The notes under the pieces were generated by a model. The model was not told where the DNA came from and did no database searches. It saw only the letters and a program-made list of their open reading frames with translations. Below are positions 46,555-55,659 of a stretch of 64,000 nucleotides of DNA, piece by piece. Where the stretch lies: positions 60,528 to 124,527 of the forward strand of contig NZ_JALHLP010000013.1 of NCBI RefSeq assembly GCF_022844465.1. The letters run 5' to 3'. A program made the position numbers and the translations under genes. How positions within the stretch are numbered: position 1 is the first letter of the stretch; each line of letters starts with the position of its first letter. This DNA comes from Bradyrhizobium sp. (GTDB lineage Bacteria; Pseudomonadota; Alphaproteobacteria; Rhizobiales; Xanthobacteraceae).

Positions 46555-47244
46555 ATGGCGAAAGACACCACCGGGCGGCTGCACGTCACCGTCAAGAGCG
46601 GCGGCAAGCGCAAGCTGTCATCGAAGCTCTGGCTGGAGCGGCAGCTAAACGATCCCTATGTCGCGCAGGCCAAGCGCGACGGCTATCGCTCGCGCGCGGC
46701 CTACAAGCTGATCGAGATCGACGACAAGCACCGCTTTCTCAAGCATGGCATCGCCGTGGTCGATCTCGGCGCCGCCCCCGGCGGCTGGAGCCAGGTCGCG
46801 GCCAAGCGCGTCGGCGCGGTCGGCGGCAAGGGCAGGGTGGTGGCGATCGATCTCCTGGAGATGCCGGAGATCCCCGGCGTCAATTTTGCGCAGCTGGATT
46901 TTCTGGCCGAGGACGCGCCGGCCAGGCTGGTCGCGATGATGGGCGGGCGCGCCGACGTCGTGATGTCCGACATGGCGCCCAACACCACCGGCCACCGCAA
47001 GACCGACCAGTTGCGGATCGTCGGCCTGATCGAAACCGCGGCTGCCTTCGCCGCCGACGTGCTCAATCCCGGCGGAACCTTTCTCGCCAAGGCGTTCCAG
47101 AGCGGCGCCGATGCCGAACTGGTCGGCCAGCTCAAGCGCGATTTCGTCAGCGTGCGTCACGTCAAGCCGGCCTCCAGCCGGCAGGACTCCTCCGAGCGCT
47201 ACGTGCTGGCGATGGGATTCCGCGGCGGGCCGAAGGGCGGGTAG
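46555..47244 (+). CDS. rlmE: 23S rRNA (uridine-2'-O)-methyltransferase RlmE
   Basis: A 229-residue RrmJ/FtsJ methyltransferase acting on U2552 of 23S rRNA in the cytoplasm. The SAM-binding motif is VVDLGAAPGGWSQ near residue 69; the catalytic tetrad lysines and aspartate fall in SRAAYKL, MSDMAPNTTGHRKTD and GTFLAKAFQ. ATG 46555 begins MAKDTTGR; an in-frame ATG six codons earlier lies at the edge of a repeat. Confidence 0.92.
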   Translation: MAKDTTGRLHVTVKSGGKRKLSSKLWLERQLNDPYVAQAKRDGYRSRAAYKLIEIDDKHRFLKHGIAVVDLGAAPGGWSQVAAKRVGAVGGKGRVVAIDLLEMPEIPGVNFAQLDFLAEDAPARLVAMMGGRADVVMSDMAPNTTGHRKTDQLRIVGLIETAAAFAADVLNPGGTFLAKAFQSGADAELVGQLKRDFVSVRHVKPASSRQDSSERYVLAMGFRGGPKGG

Positions 47245-47256
47245 GTAACCACCGCC

Positions 47257-47337
47257 GTCATTGCGAGCGAAGCGAAGCAATCCATCCTCTGCGCGGGGAA
47301 CCATGGATTGCTTCGTCGCTTTGCTCCTCGCAATGAC
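47257..47337. repeat. intergenic palindromic repeat, family B copy 3
   Basis: GTCATTGCGAGCGAAGCG at the left and TTGCTCCTCGCAATGAC at the right, with CAATCCAT opposing ATGGATTG. It lies in the convergent gap between rlmE and the MFS gene. Confidence 0.87.
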
Positions 47338-47358
47338 GCGGAAAGTGTTGTTGCTTCG

Positions 47359-48834
47359 TTAGCCCAGCCGCTGGTCCCGCGCGTCGTCGGTGCCCTCGCT
47401 GGCGGCCTTGGTCGCCGCCGTCGCCGCACCCTTGCGGCTGGCGATCTCCACCGCCTTGCGCCCCGAGATTTCATGACCGGCGTCGTCGGGCATCTGCCAG
47501 AAGAACCAGGCCGACACCGCCGAGATGAGCGCGACCACGACGAAGGCCGGCGCGAACACTCCGGCGTCCAGTTCGGTGACGTGCTGATAGAGCATGGTCG
47601 ATTCCACCGAGAACGCGCCGACGGCAACACCGGCCGAAAGCGCCAGTTGCTGGTTGACGCTGACCAGCGTGGTGGCGCGGCTCATCTGCGCCGGCTCGAC
47701 TTCGGCATAGGCGACGGTGTTGATCGCGGTGAACTGCAGCGAGCGGAAGAAGCCGCCGACCACCAGGATGATGAAGATCAGCGACAGCGGCGTCGTCACC
47801 GTGAACAGCGCGCAGGCCGCGAGGAAGACTGCGCTGATGATGGCGTTGACGGTCATCATGTAGCGGAATCCAAAGGCGCGGATGATGCGCGCCGCCAGCG
47901 TCTTCATGCCCATGGCGCCGACGGCGGAGGAAAACGTGATCAGGCCCGACTGGAACGGCGACAGGCCGAAGCCCGCCTGCATCAGCAGCGGCAGCAGGAA
48001 CGGCAGCGCGCCGATGCCGAGCCGGAACAGGAAACCGCCGAAAATGCTGGCGCGCATGGTGGAAAGCCGCATCAGCGAGAAGTCCAACACCGGCGAGCCG
48101 GTTCGGCGGGCATGCATGACATACAGCGTCATCGAGATGGTGCCGACCGCGACCAGGCCGGCGACGATCGGCCAGGGGAGCAGGTTGAGGCCGGCGACCG
48201 ACAAGCCGAAGGCGATGCCGGCCAGGCCAATTCCCGCCAGCACCAGCCCGTAGAGATCGAAGCGCTCGGGAGTCTCGCTCTTGATCGGGTCGATGTATTT
48301 CATCGCCAGGAAAATGCCGAGCAGCCCGATCGGGATGTTGATCAGGAAGATCCAGTGCCAGGAGAAATAGGTGGTCAGGAAGCCGCCGAGCGGCGGCCCG
48401 ATCACCGGGCCGATCAGGGCCGGCACCGTCACCCAGGTCATGGCGTTGACGAGAGCGCTCTTGTCGATCGAGCGCAGCAGCACCAGCCGGCCGACCGGCG
48501 TCATCATCGCGCCCCCCATGCCCTGCAAAATGCGGGCGATCACGAAATGGGTCACGTTCTGCGAGAGCGCGCAGCCGATCGACCCCACCATGAAGACGGC
48601 GATGGCGATCGAGAACACCATGCGCGCGCCGAAGCGGTCGGCGGTCCAGCCGCTGGCCGGAATGAATACCGCGAGCGAAATCAGATACGACGTGATCGCA
48701 AGCTTCAGCGTCAACGGGCTGGTGCCGATGTCGGCCGCGATCGCCGGCAGCGAGGTGGCAATGACCGTCGAGTCCATGTTCTCCATGAACAGGGCGGTGG
48801 CGACGATGAGCGGGATCAGGCGTTCTTTGGTCAT
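47359..48834 (-). CDS. DHA2-type MFS transporter (EmrB/QacA-like)
   Basis: A 491-residue inner-membrane protein with about 14 hydrophobic segments, the number of the DHA2 drug:proton antiporters. The N terminus ENMDSTVIATSLPAIAADIG and the motif GWTADRFGARMVF after the second segment are diagnostic. It probably exports drugs or toxic compounds. No HlyD-type adaptor gene or regulator is adjacent. ATG 48834 is preferred to the longer frame from 48891. Confidence 0.87.
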   Translation of the reverse strand: MTKERLIPLIVATALFMENMDSTVIATSLPAIAADIGTSPLTLKLAITSYLISLAVFIPASGWTADRFGARMVFSIAIAVFMVGSIGCALSQNVTHFVIARILQGMGGAMMTPVGRLVLLRSIDKSALVNAMTWVTVPALIGPVIGPPLGGFLTTYFSWHWIFLINIPIGLLGIFLAMKYIDPIKSETPERFDLYGLVLAGIGLAGIAFGLSVAGLNLLPWPIVAGLVAVGTISMTLYVMHARRTGSPVLDFSLMRLSTMRASIFGGFLFRLGIGALPFLLPLLMQAGFGLSPFQSGLITFSSAVGAMGMKTLAARIIRAFGFRYMMTVNAIISAVFLAACALFTVTTPLSLIFIILVVGGFFRSLQFTAINTVAYAEVEPAQMSRATTLVSVNQQLALSAGVAVGAFSVESTMLYQHVTELDAGVFAPAFVVVALISAVSAWFFWQMPDDAGHEISGRKAVEIASRKGAATAATKAASEGTDDARDQRLG

Positions 48835-48986
48835 CGATACCAGGGCAAGGTCAGCTATTCGAGCGGAACGCGGGCGACCGGCCTGTATCATCCCTGCGTC
48901 ACACTGACCATTGCGGAAGCCGGCAAACCACCTAAATCCAGCGTGACGCTGGCATGTGTCGCGCCGGCCGCTGGAGGTTTGAACCG

Positions 48987-49235
48987 ATGATCTATGTCCT
49001 TGCTGCCCTGTTGCCGCCGCTCGGGTTGCTGCTGAACGGGCAGCCGTTCTCGGCGATCTTCAACGTGGTGCTGATCGTGCTCTGCCTGCTGTTCGGGCTG
49101 ATTTTCCCCGTGCTGCTGCTGGTGCCCTCCGCGCATGCGCTGATCGCCGTCCATATGAGGCGGGAGGACCGCCGCCACCGGGAGGTGGTGGAGGCGATCC
49201 GCCGGCATGGCCCGCCGCCCGGATATCAGCGCTAA
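48987..49235 (+). CDS. YqaE/Pmp3-like small membrane protein
   Basis: An 82-residue protein with two hydrophobic segments (YVLAALLPPLGLLL and VVLIVLCLLFGLIFPVLLLV) and a charged C-terminal tail (HMRREDRRHREVVEAI). The LLPPLG motif in the first segment resembles the YqaE/Pmp3 family, which affects membrane potential under stress, but the second half is longer than usual. GGAGG at 48973-48977 supports ATG 48987. The assignment is moderate. Confidence 0.62.
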   Translation: MIYVLAALLPPLGLLLNGQPFSAIFNVVLIVLCLLFGLIFPVLLLVPSAHALIAVHMRREDRRHREVVEAIRRHGPPPGYQR

Positions 49236-49434
49236 GGCCCTTGATTGATCGGGCTTCTCCGCCAAAAGCCCGCGCATGGCAGGCAACCGCTTTGATTCGC
49301 CCTCTCGACATGCTATCGACCGCCGTCAACCCCACCGATGGGCTTCGATTCGACGGCGATGCCGGTAGCATCGCCGGAGGCGGCGTTCATCCCAGGTCAT
49401 GATCGCGGCGGGCCGCCGCCGAAAGGAGTTGGCA

Positions 49435-50925
49435 ATGGCGCAGGGACTTCAGGGCATCCGTGAAGCCTACACGTTCGACGACGTGCTGCTGAAACCCGGT
49501 CTGTCGGATATCCTGCCCTCGGAGGCCGATATCCGTTCCCGCGTCACCCGCGCCATTCCGCTGAACATCCCGATCATCGCCTCCGCGATGGACACCGTCA
49601 CCGAAGCGCGGATGGCGATCGCGATGGCGCAGGCCGGAGGCATCGGCGTCATCCACCGTAATTTCGATCCCGACGGGCAGGCCGCCCAGGTGCGCCAGGT
49701 CAAGAAGTATGAATCGGGCATGGTGGTCAATCCGCTGACCATCGGCCCCGATGCGATGCTGTCCGACGCGCTGACGCTGATGAACGATCACGGCTTCTCC
49801 GGCATCCCCGTCGTCACCGGCGCCGGCAAGACTTCGCCCGGCAAGCTGGTCGGCATTCTCACCAACCGCGACGTTCGCTTTGCGACCGATCCCACGCAAA
49901 AAGTGTCGGAGCTGATGACGCATGAAAGCCTGGTCACGGTGCGCGAGGGCGTCAGCCAGGACGAGGCCAAGCGGATGCTGCACAAGCACCGCATCGAGAA
50001 GCTCCTGGTGGTCGACGACCAGTATCGCTGCGTCGGCCTGATCACCGTTAAGGACATGGAGAAGGCGGTCGCCCATCCGCTCGCCTGCAAGGATTCGCAG
50101 GGCCGGCTGCGCGTGGCGGCCGCGACCACCGTCGGCGAGGGCGGCCATGAGCGCACCGAAAAGCTGATCGACGCCGGCGTCGACGTGATCGTGGTCGATA
50201 CCGCGCACGGTCATTCCTCGCGCGTGCTGGAAGCGGTCAACCGCATCAAGCGGCTTTCCAACGCCGTCCAGGTGATCGCCGGCAACATCGCCACCCGCGA
50301 GGGCGCGCAGGCGCTGATCGATGCCGGTGCGGATGCGATCAAGGTCGGCATCGGTCCGGGCTCGATCTGCACCACGCGCATCGTCGCCGGCGTCGGCGTG
50401 CCGCAGCTCACCGCCATCATGGACGCGGTGGAAGCCGCAAAGAAAGTCGACGTGCCTGTGATCGCGGACGGCGGCATCAAATATTCCGGCGATCTGGCCA
50501 AGGCGCTCGCCGCCGGCGCCGACATCGCCATGGTCGGCTCGCTGCTCGCCGGCACCGACGAGACGCCGGGCGAGGTGTTTCTGTGGCAGGGCCGATCCTA
50601 CAAGGCCTATCGCGGCATGGGCTCGGTCGGCGCGATGGCGCGCGGCTCGGCCGACCGCTACTTCCAGCAGGACATCAAGGACACGCTCAAGCTGGTGCCC
50701 GAGGGCATCGAGGGCCAGGTGCCGTACAAGGGGCCGGTCGGCAATGTCATGCACCAGCTCGCCGGCGGCCTGCGCGCCGCGATGGGCTATGTCGGCGCGC
50801 GCAACCTCGCCGAATTCCACGAAAAGGCGCAGTTCGTCCGCATCACCGGCGCGGGCCTGCGCGAAAGCCACGTCCACGACGTGACGATTACCCGCGAAAG
50901 CCCGAACTATCCGGGCGGGGTGTGA
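49435..50925 (+). CDS. guaB: IMP dehydrogenase
   Basis: A 496-residue enzyme that makes XMP from IMP with NAD, the first committed step to GMP. The catalytic loop GPGSICTTRIV has its cysteine at C312. Two CBS domains occupy about residues 95-205 (LMTHESLVTVREG, RIEKLLVVDD). AAAGGAG lies seven bases before ATG 49435. guaA, the next enzyme, is encoded 6.4 kb downstream on the same strand but separately. Confidence 0.95.
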   Translation: MAQGLQGIREAYTFDDVLLKPGLSDILPSEADIRSRVTRAIPLNIPIIASAMDTVTEARMAIAMAQAGGIGVIHRNFDPDGQAAQVRQVKKYESGMVVNPLTIGPDAMLSDALTLMNDHGFSGIPVVTGAGKTSPGKLVGILTNRDVRFATDPTQKVSELMTHESLVTVREGVSQDEAKRMLHKHRIEKLLVVDDQYRCVGLITVKDMEKAVAHPLACKDSQGRLRVAAATTVGEGGHERTEKLIDAGVDVIVVDTAHGHSSRVLEAVNRIKRLSNAVQVIAGNIATREGAQALIDAGADAIKVGIGPGSICTTRIVAGVGVPQLTAIMDAVEAAKKVDVPVIADGGIKYSGDLAKALAAGADIAMVGSLLAGTDETPGEVFLWQGRSYKAYRGMGSVGAMARGSADRYFQQDIKDTLKLVPEGIEGQVPYKGPVGNVMHQLAGGLRAAMGYVGARNLAEFHEKAQFVRITGAGLRESHVHDVTITRESPNYPGGV

Positions 50926-50938
50926 TCCACCATACGCC

Positions 50939-51012
50939 GTCATTCCGGGGCGCGAAGCGAACCCGGAATCTGGAGATTCCGGGTCTGGTCCTTCGGACCA
51001 TCCCGGAATGAC
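50939..51012. repeat. intergenic palindromic repeat, family A copy 5
   Basis: About 74 bases: GTCATTCCGGGGCGCGAAG at the left, CCATCCCGGAATGAC at the right, centre GGAATCTGGAGATTCC. It follows guaB and is itself followed by a family B element 29 bases on. Confidence 0.88.
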
Positions 51013-51040
51013 GGCGTTTGAGGAGGCGCCATTCGCCACC

Positions 51041-51123
51041 GTCATTGCGAGGAGCGTTAGCGACGAAGCAATCCATTTCACAGCTTGCGGAGCTGTCGAT
51101 TGCTTCGCTACGCTCGCAATGAC
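51041..51123. repeat. intergenic palindromic repeat, family B copy 4
   Basis: GTCATTGCGAGGAGCG at the left and GCTACGCTCGCAATGAC at the right, with GAAGCAATC opposing GATTGCTTC. It directly follows a family A copy and ends 32 bases before the CurA-like gene. Confidence 0.87.
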
Positions 51124-51154
51124 GAAAGAACAATAACAACCGGAGGAACCCCCT

Positions 51155-52180
51155 ATGTCCGCATCTGGCAAACGCATCGTCCTCGCCGCGCGCCCTGTCG
51201 GCGAACCCAAGCCATCCGATTTCCGCCTCGAGGAATGCCCGGTTCCGACCCCGGGGGCGGGCGAGGTGCTGTTGCGCACCATCTGGCTGTCGCTCGATCC
51301 CTACATGCGCGGACGCATGAGCGAAGGGCCGTCCTACGCCCAGCCGGTGCCGGTTGGCGGCGTGATGGAGGGTGGCACCGTCAGCGAGGTGATCGCCTCG
51401 AACAATCCGGGCTTTGCCAGGGGCGACATCGTGCTGTCGCGCGCCGGCTGGCAGACCCATGCGATCTCCGACGGCAAGGGGCTGGCCAAGATCGATCCGA
51501 AGCTGGCGCCGATCTCGACCGCGGTCGGCGTGCTCGGCATGCCCGGCATGACCGCCTATACCGGCCTGCTCGACATCGGCAAGCCGCAGGCGGGCGAGAC
51601 CGTCGTCGTCGCCGCGGCCTCCGGCGCGGTCGGCTCGGCCGTCGGCCAGATCGCGAAGATCAAGGGGGCGCGCGCGGTCGGCATCGCCGGCGGCAAGGCG
51701 AAGTGCGACTATGTGAAAAAGGAGCTCGGCTTCGATGACTGCCTCGATCACCGCGATCCCGATTTGGCGGCGAAGCTGAAGGACGCCTGCCCCAAGGGCA
51801 TCGACGTCTATTTCGAGAATGTCGGCGGCGCGGTGTTCGAGGCGGTGTTCCCGCTCCTGAACGCGTTTGCGCGGATGCCGGTCTGCGGGCTGATTTCGGA
51901 ATACAACAATTTCGGCGGCACCAGCCCGAAATGGGCCGGTGCGCTGATGCGCAACGTCTTGACCAAGCGCCTGACCATCCGCGGCTTCATCGTCAGCGAC
52001 TTCGCCGCGCGTCACGCCGACTTCCTGCGCGACATGTCGGGCTGGGTGCGCGAGGGCAAAGTCAAGCACCGCGAGTTCGTCACCGAAGGCCTCGACAGCG
52101 CGCCGGCCGCCTTCATGGGCCTGCTCAAGGGCGCCAATTTCGGCAAGCAGCTGGTGCGGGTCGGGCCCGACAAGGCGTAA
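51155..52180 (+). CDS. NADP-dependent oxidoreductase (MDR family, CurA-like)
   Basis: A 341-residue zinc-free medium-chain reductase of the leukotriene B4 dehydrogenase/CurA group that reduces alpha-beta double bonds with NADPH. LSLDPYMRGRM near residue 48 is diagnostic, and the cofactor motif is AAASGAVGSAVGQIAKIKG near 153. It is 29 bases before an SDR gene on the same strand, so the two are probably co-transcribed. The physiological substrate is unknown. Confidence 0.87.
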   Translation: MSASGKRIVLAARPVGEPKPSDFRLEECPVPTPGAGEVLLRTIWLSLDPYMRGRMSEGPSYAQPVPVGGVMEGGTVSEVIASNNPGFARGDIVLSRAGWQTHAISDGKGLAKIDPKLAPISTAVGVLGMPGMTAYTGLLDIGKPQAGETVVVAAASGAVGSAVGQIAKIKGARAVGIAGGKAKCDYVKKELGFDDCLDHRDPDLAAKLKDACPKGIDVYFENVGGAVFEAVFPLLNAFARMPVCGLISEYNNFGGTSPKWAGALMRNVLTKRLTIRGFIVSDFAARHADFLRDMSGWVREGKVKHREFVTEGLDSAPAAFMGLLKGANFGKQLVRVGPDKA

Positions 52181-52209
52181 GCGGTCGCAACATCTCGGAG
52201 AAGATGAAC

Positions 52210-52980
52210 ATGGCGGGCATTCTTGACGGCAAGGTGGCGCTGGTGACCGGCGGCGCATCCGGGATCGGGCAGGCCGCCGCGGTGGTGATGGCGCGGGAGG
52301 GGGCGCGGGTGGCGGTGGCCGACCGCGCCGAGGCCGACGCCGCGGCGACGGTCGCGCTGATCAACGCGGCCGGCGGCCAGGCCATCGCCCTCGGCGGCGA
52401 CGTCACGCGCGAGGCCGACGTGGCGGCCATGGTGGCGCGCACGGTTTCCGCCTTCGGGCGGATCGATTGCGCCTTCAACAATGCCGGCATCGCCGGACGC
52501 GCCATCGGCCCGGTGGGCCAGCGCACGCACGAACTCAGCCAGGAAGCGTTCGATCGCATGCTGGCGGTGAACCTGACCGGCGTGTTTCTCTGCCTCAAGC
52601 ACGAGATCGCGCAGATGCTGGCGCAAGGCGGCGGCGGCGCGATCGTCAACACCGCCTCGATCGCAGGCTTGATCGGACTCGCCACCTCGGCGCATTACGT
52701 CGCCGCCAAGCACGGCGTGGTCGGGCTGACCAAGAGCGCGGCGATCGAATACGCCCAGGACGGCATCCGCGTGAACTGCGTCAATCCCGGCTACGTCGCG
52801 ACGCCGATGACAAAGGAGACGATCGAGGAGCGCGGCGCGGAAATCCTGGCGAAAGTTCCGATGCGGCGGATGGGCGTTCCCTCCGAGATCGCCGAAGCCG
52901 TGGCTTGGATGTGCTCGGACAAGGCCTCGTTCATGACCGGCGCGTCGCATGTGGTCGACGGCGGATACTACGCGGCCTGA
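52210..52980 (+). CDS. SDR family oxidoreductase
   Basis: A 256-residue classical short-chain dehydrogenase. TGGASGIGQ is the cofactor motif near residue 13, NNAGIAG is near 93, and the active site is Tyr/Lys in HYVAAKHG near 161-165; the family C-terminal FMTGASHVVDGGY is intact. ATG 52210 lies nine bases after GGAG and is preferred to ATG 52204. It follows the CurA-like reductase. The substrate is not predictable. Confidence 0.87.
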   Translation: MAGILDGKVALVTGGASGIGQAAAVVMAREGARVAVADRAEADAAATVALINAAGGQAIALGGDVTREADVAAMVARTVSAFGRIDCAFNNAGIAGRAIGPVGQRTHELSQEAFDRMLAVNLTGVFLCLKHEIAQMLAQGGGGAIVNTASIAGLIGLATSAHYVAAKHGVVGLTKSAAIEYAQDGIRVNCVNPGYVATPMTKETIEERGAEILAKVPMRRMGVPSEIAEAVAWMCSDKASFMTGASHVVDGGYYAA

Positions 52981-52984
52981 AGCA

Positions 52985-53818
52985 TCACGCCGGCTTGCCG
53001 AGCAGCTCGTTCAGCCAGATGTCGGTCAGGCCGGGCGGCCTGACGTGGCGGACTTCGAAACGGTCGGGCGCAAAACGATACTCCACCAGCCCGACCTCCT
53101 TGATCCCGATCACTTCCTGCTTTTCGTGGGGAAGCACGAAGCCGGCGGAGGGCGCCCAGACATGGCGGGTGCGGCCAAAGCTGAAATCGCGGCGCTGGTG
53201 GACGTGGCCGCTTGCCACCAGCCTCAGATCGACCGCCGCAAACATCTCGATCAGGTGTTTCCGCCGCGGCTGCGGCACGTAGCGGATCGCGGTTGCCTCG
53301 GTCTCGGGATCATCGGGCGTATCGAGAAACAGCGGCTTGTGCAGGAACAGCGCGACCGGCTTGCCGTTGACGCCTGCGAGTTCGGAGGCGAGCCAGTCGA
53401 ACTGCTCGGCCTCGCTTGATATCCCGGTGTTCATGATCAGCGAGTTCAGCCCGATAAAACACCAGCCGGCGGCGTCGAAGCGCCAGCGGTCCTCGCCGAT
53501 TACGGCAAGATAGTTCTGCCGCTCCTGCTCGGTCGCGGGCTGCTTCGGTGCAGGACCAACCGCCGTCGGGTTGTCGCCAATATCGTGATTGCCGGGCAGA
53601 TGACGGCACGGCGCGGGCAGGGCGTCGTGCAGTTCCTTCGCAAACACCAGATCGTCGCGGCTGGTCGGCGCGTCAAAGGCGAGGTCCCCGCTGTTGACCA
53701 CGAGATCGGGCCGCGTCGCGTCGATATGCGCGCTGACGGCGTGAAAATTGTCGGTGAGTTTTTGCAGGCGGCGGGTGAGGTGCGTGTCGGAAATCTGCGT
53801 CAGGCGAAATTCGCTCAT
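52985..53818 (-). CDS. calcineurin-like metallophosphoesterase (CpdA/GpdQ type)
   Basis: A 277-residue two-metal phosphoesterase. The full set of metal motifs is present: QISDTHL near residue 8, NSGDLAFD near 42, LPGNHDIGD near 75 and ASGHVHQRR near 208. This spacing fits class III cyclic-nucleotide or glycerophosphodiester phosphodiesterases. No signal peptide is visible, so it is cytoplasmic. The gene is single and faces the SDR gene with four bases between stops. Confidence 0.87.
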   Translation of the reverse strand: MSEFRLTQISDTHLTRRLQKLTDNFHAVSAHIDATRPDLVVNSGDLAFDAPTSRDDLVFAKELHDALPAPCRHLPGNHDIGDNPTAVGPAPKQPATEQERQNYLAVIGEDRWRFDAAGWCFIGLNSLIMNTGISSEAEQFDWLASELAGVNGKPVALFLHKPLFLDTPDDPETEATAIRYVPQPRRKHLIEMFAAVDLRLVASGHVHQRRDFSFGRTRHVWAPSAGFVLPHEKQEVIGIKEVGLVEYRFAPDRFEVRHVRPPGLTDIWLNELLGKPA

Positions 53819-53885
53819 GCGGTGGTCCCTTCAGGTCCGATCATACCGTCTGTCAGGCGTCGAAATGGTGACAAATCCCATGGCT

Positions 53886-54020
53886 GTCATCGCCCGCCAC
53901 CGGGTCTCGTCTTGGCGAGCCCGATGACAGGCTCCGGCGGGCGATCCAGTATTCCAGAGGATTGTCGATAGGATCGAGAAGCCGCGGCGTACTGGATACT
54001 CCGCCTTCGCGGAGTATGAC
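53886..54020. repeat. intergenic repeat, family C copy 2
   Basis: It contains ATCGCCCGCC opposing GGCGGGCGAT and then GATCCAGTATTCC, GAAGCCGCGGCGTACTGG and a CTCCGCC/GGCGGAG-like end hairpin. Its middle is the reverse complement of the element at 42689. Confidence 0.78.
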
Positions 54021-54034
54021 GAGTAGCGTGAATC

Positions 54035-55003
54035 TCACCCCAGCGTTCGCCGCCAGAACGCCAGCATGTCCGCGCGAAACAGCTCGGCCTCGCCGTCGCG
54101 GCTGCCGATCCTGGCGCCCTTGCGGCCGTAGCCGGCTTTCAGCGCGTAGATCATCAGGTCGCGGTCGACAAGCTTGGCGTCCGCGGCATCGGCGAGCGGG
54201 TGGATGAAGGCGCCGTCATGGCCGATATAAACCGTCGGCGCGGCCGGCGACACCGCGGCGTCGGCGACGTTCTCGACCGCGGTGCCGCGATCGAAACTGT
54301 GCTGCGCGCCGCCGATCAGCCGCATCGTGACCTTGCCGCCGGCGAGCCGGATGGCCTGGCAATGGCCCTGCACCTGCATCGGCGAGCACCATTCGTCAGC
54401 GTCGCCCATGATGACGCGGATTTCGGTCTGGTCGACCGAGGGGTCGAGGAACTGGTGGCCGCTCCAGGGATAGGCCGCGAGCATGCTCCGGAAGCCCGCG
54501 CCGTCGCCGACAACCGCGTCGGCGAAGCGGCGCGTCGCCGCCGTCAGCACCGCCGAGCCGCCGCGGCTGTGGCCCTGCGCGCCGATCCGGGACACGTCGA
54601 TATCAGGATGCGCGGCGAGCACCTGCCACGCCGCCAGCACGTCATAGGCGCTGGCGGCAAACGAGAACTGGGTCTGGTTGGCGACGGTCGAGGTCACGTC
54701 GCGCGCGCCAAAGCTGTCGAGCACGAAGGCGGCAAAGCCGTCGCCCACCAGCGTTTCAGCGTGTGCCAGATGCGAGGGCGCCACGCCGAGGCTGCCCGGC
54801 ACCACCATGACAAGCGGCCATTTTCCGCAAAGCTTGCGCCGCTCGTCATGCGGCAGGAACAGCTTGCCGTCGATGGTGAGCTTGGGAAGCTCGGCTGGCC
54901 GGCTGATGACGTGAAAATAGTTGAGCGGGTTGGCGGTCGGGATTTCGAAGTTCTGCCCCCTGGCGCCACCGGCGAAAACGATGTCCTGATCGCGAAATCG
55001 CAC
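54035..55003 (-). CDS. alpha/beta hydrolase, dienelactone hydrolase-like
   Basis: A 322-residue hydrolase with the nucleophile elbow GHSRGG near residue 155 and a late acid/histidine pair (RLIGGAQHSFDRG). The fold resembles dienelactone hydrolases or acyl-transfer esterases. The start is GTG 55003: GGGAGGA lies nine bases upstream, while the ATG-started longer frame (55117) has a low-complexity basic extension without similarity. No signal peptide is visible from the GTG. The substrate is unknown. Confidence 0.78.
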   Translation of the reverse strand: MRFRDQDIVFAGGARGQNFEIPTANPLNYFHVISRPAELPKLTIDGKLFLPHDERRKLCGKWPLVMVVPGSLGVAPSHLAHAETLVGDGFAAFVLDSFGARDVTSTVANQTQFSFAASAYDVLAAWQVLAAHPDIDVSRIGAQGHSRGGSAVLTAATRRFADAVVGDGAGFRSMLAAYPWSGHQFLDPSVDQTEIRVIMGDADEWCSPMQVQGHCQAIRLAGGKVTMRLIGGAQHSFDRGTAVENVADAAVSPAAPTVYIGHDGAFIHPLADAADAKLVDRDLMIYALKAGYGRKGARIGSRDGEAELFRADMLAFWRRTLG

Positions 55004-55214
55004 GGTTGCTTTCCTCCCGCGGGGCCTTCGGGGGAACAGTAAAGCGCCGGTTGTGGCCGTCAAAGCAAATGTGCCGGACCAGCCGATCCGCCGCATTCCC
55101 CCGGGCTTGCGGTTCAAAGCGCGGCCTGCGGGGCCGCGCTGGCCGATTTGTCAGGCGGCGCGTCCACCGCTAAGAGCTTGGGGTACAGCGCAATTCTTTC
55201 GGGGGAGATTCGCA

Positions 55215-55637
55215 ATGTCGGTTCAAATGGTGTTGCTGCCGGTGTTCGTCCTGGTCGGGCTTGCCTTCTTCCTGCTGCTGTGGATGGCGCAGGCGCGGAC
55301 GCAGGCGCTGCGCGGGCGGCAGACCCGCCTCAAGGACATCGCGCTCGGCCAGTCGGCGTGGCCGGAACGGGTGACCCAGATCGGCAATTGCTTCAGCAAC
55401 CAGTTCGAGATACCGGTCCTGTTCTACGTCCTGATCGCGCTGGCGCTGCCGCTGCGCCACGCCGATCTCTTCATCGTGCTGATGTCCTGGGTGTTCGTGG
55501 TGACGCGCTTCGTGCACGCCGGGATCTTCGTCACCACCAACAACGTCCAGCAGCGCGGGCTGGCATGGTTCGCCGGCGTGCTGGTGCTGCTGGCGATGTG
55601 GATCTACTTCGCGCTCAGGATGTTGCTCCTGATCTAG
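55215..55637 (+). CDS. MAPEG family membrane protein
   Basis: A 140-residue membrane protein with four hydrophobic segments and the MAPEG-like loop QIGNCFSNQFEIPVLFY, followed by the TRFVHAGIF stretch. Eukaryotic relatives conjugate glutathione to lipids; bacterial members are mostly uncharacterised. ATG 55215 follows GGGGGAG. It is 22 bases upstream of the RsmB-type gene. Confidence 0.82.
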   Translation: MSVQMVLLPVFVLVGLAFFLLLWMAQARTQALRGRQTRLKDIALGQSAWPERVTQIGNCFSNQFEIPVLFYVLIALALPLRHADLFIVLMSWVFVVTRFVHAGIFVTTNNVQQRGLAWFAGVLVLLAMWIYFALRMLLLI

Positions 55638-55659
55638 CTTCCCGTTTTGAAGGTCCGGT

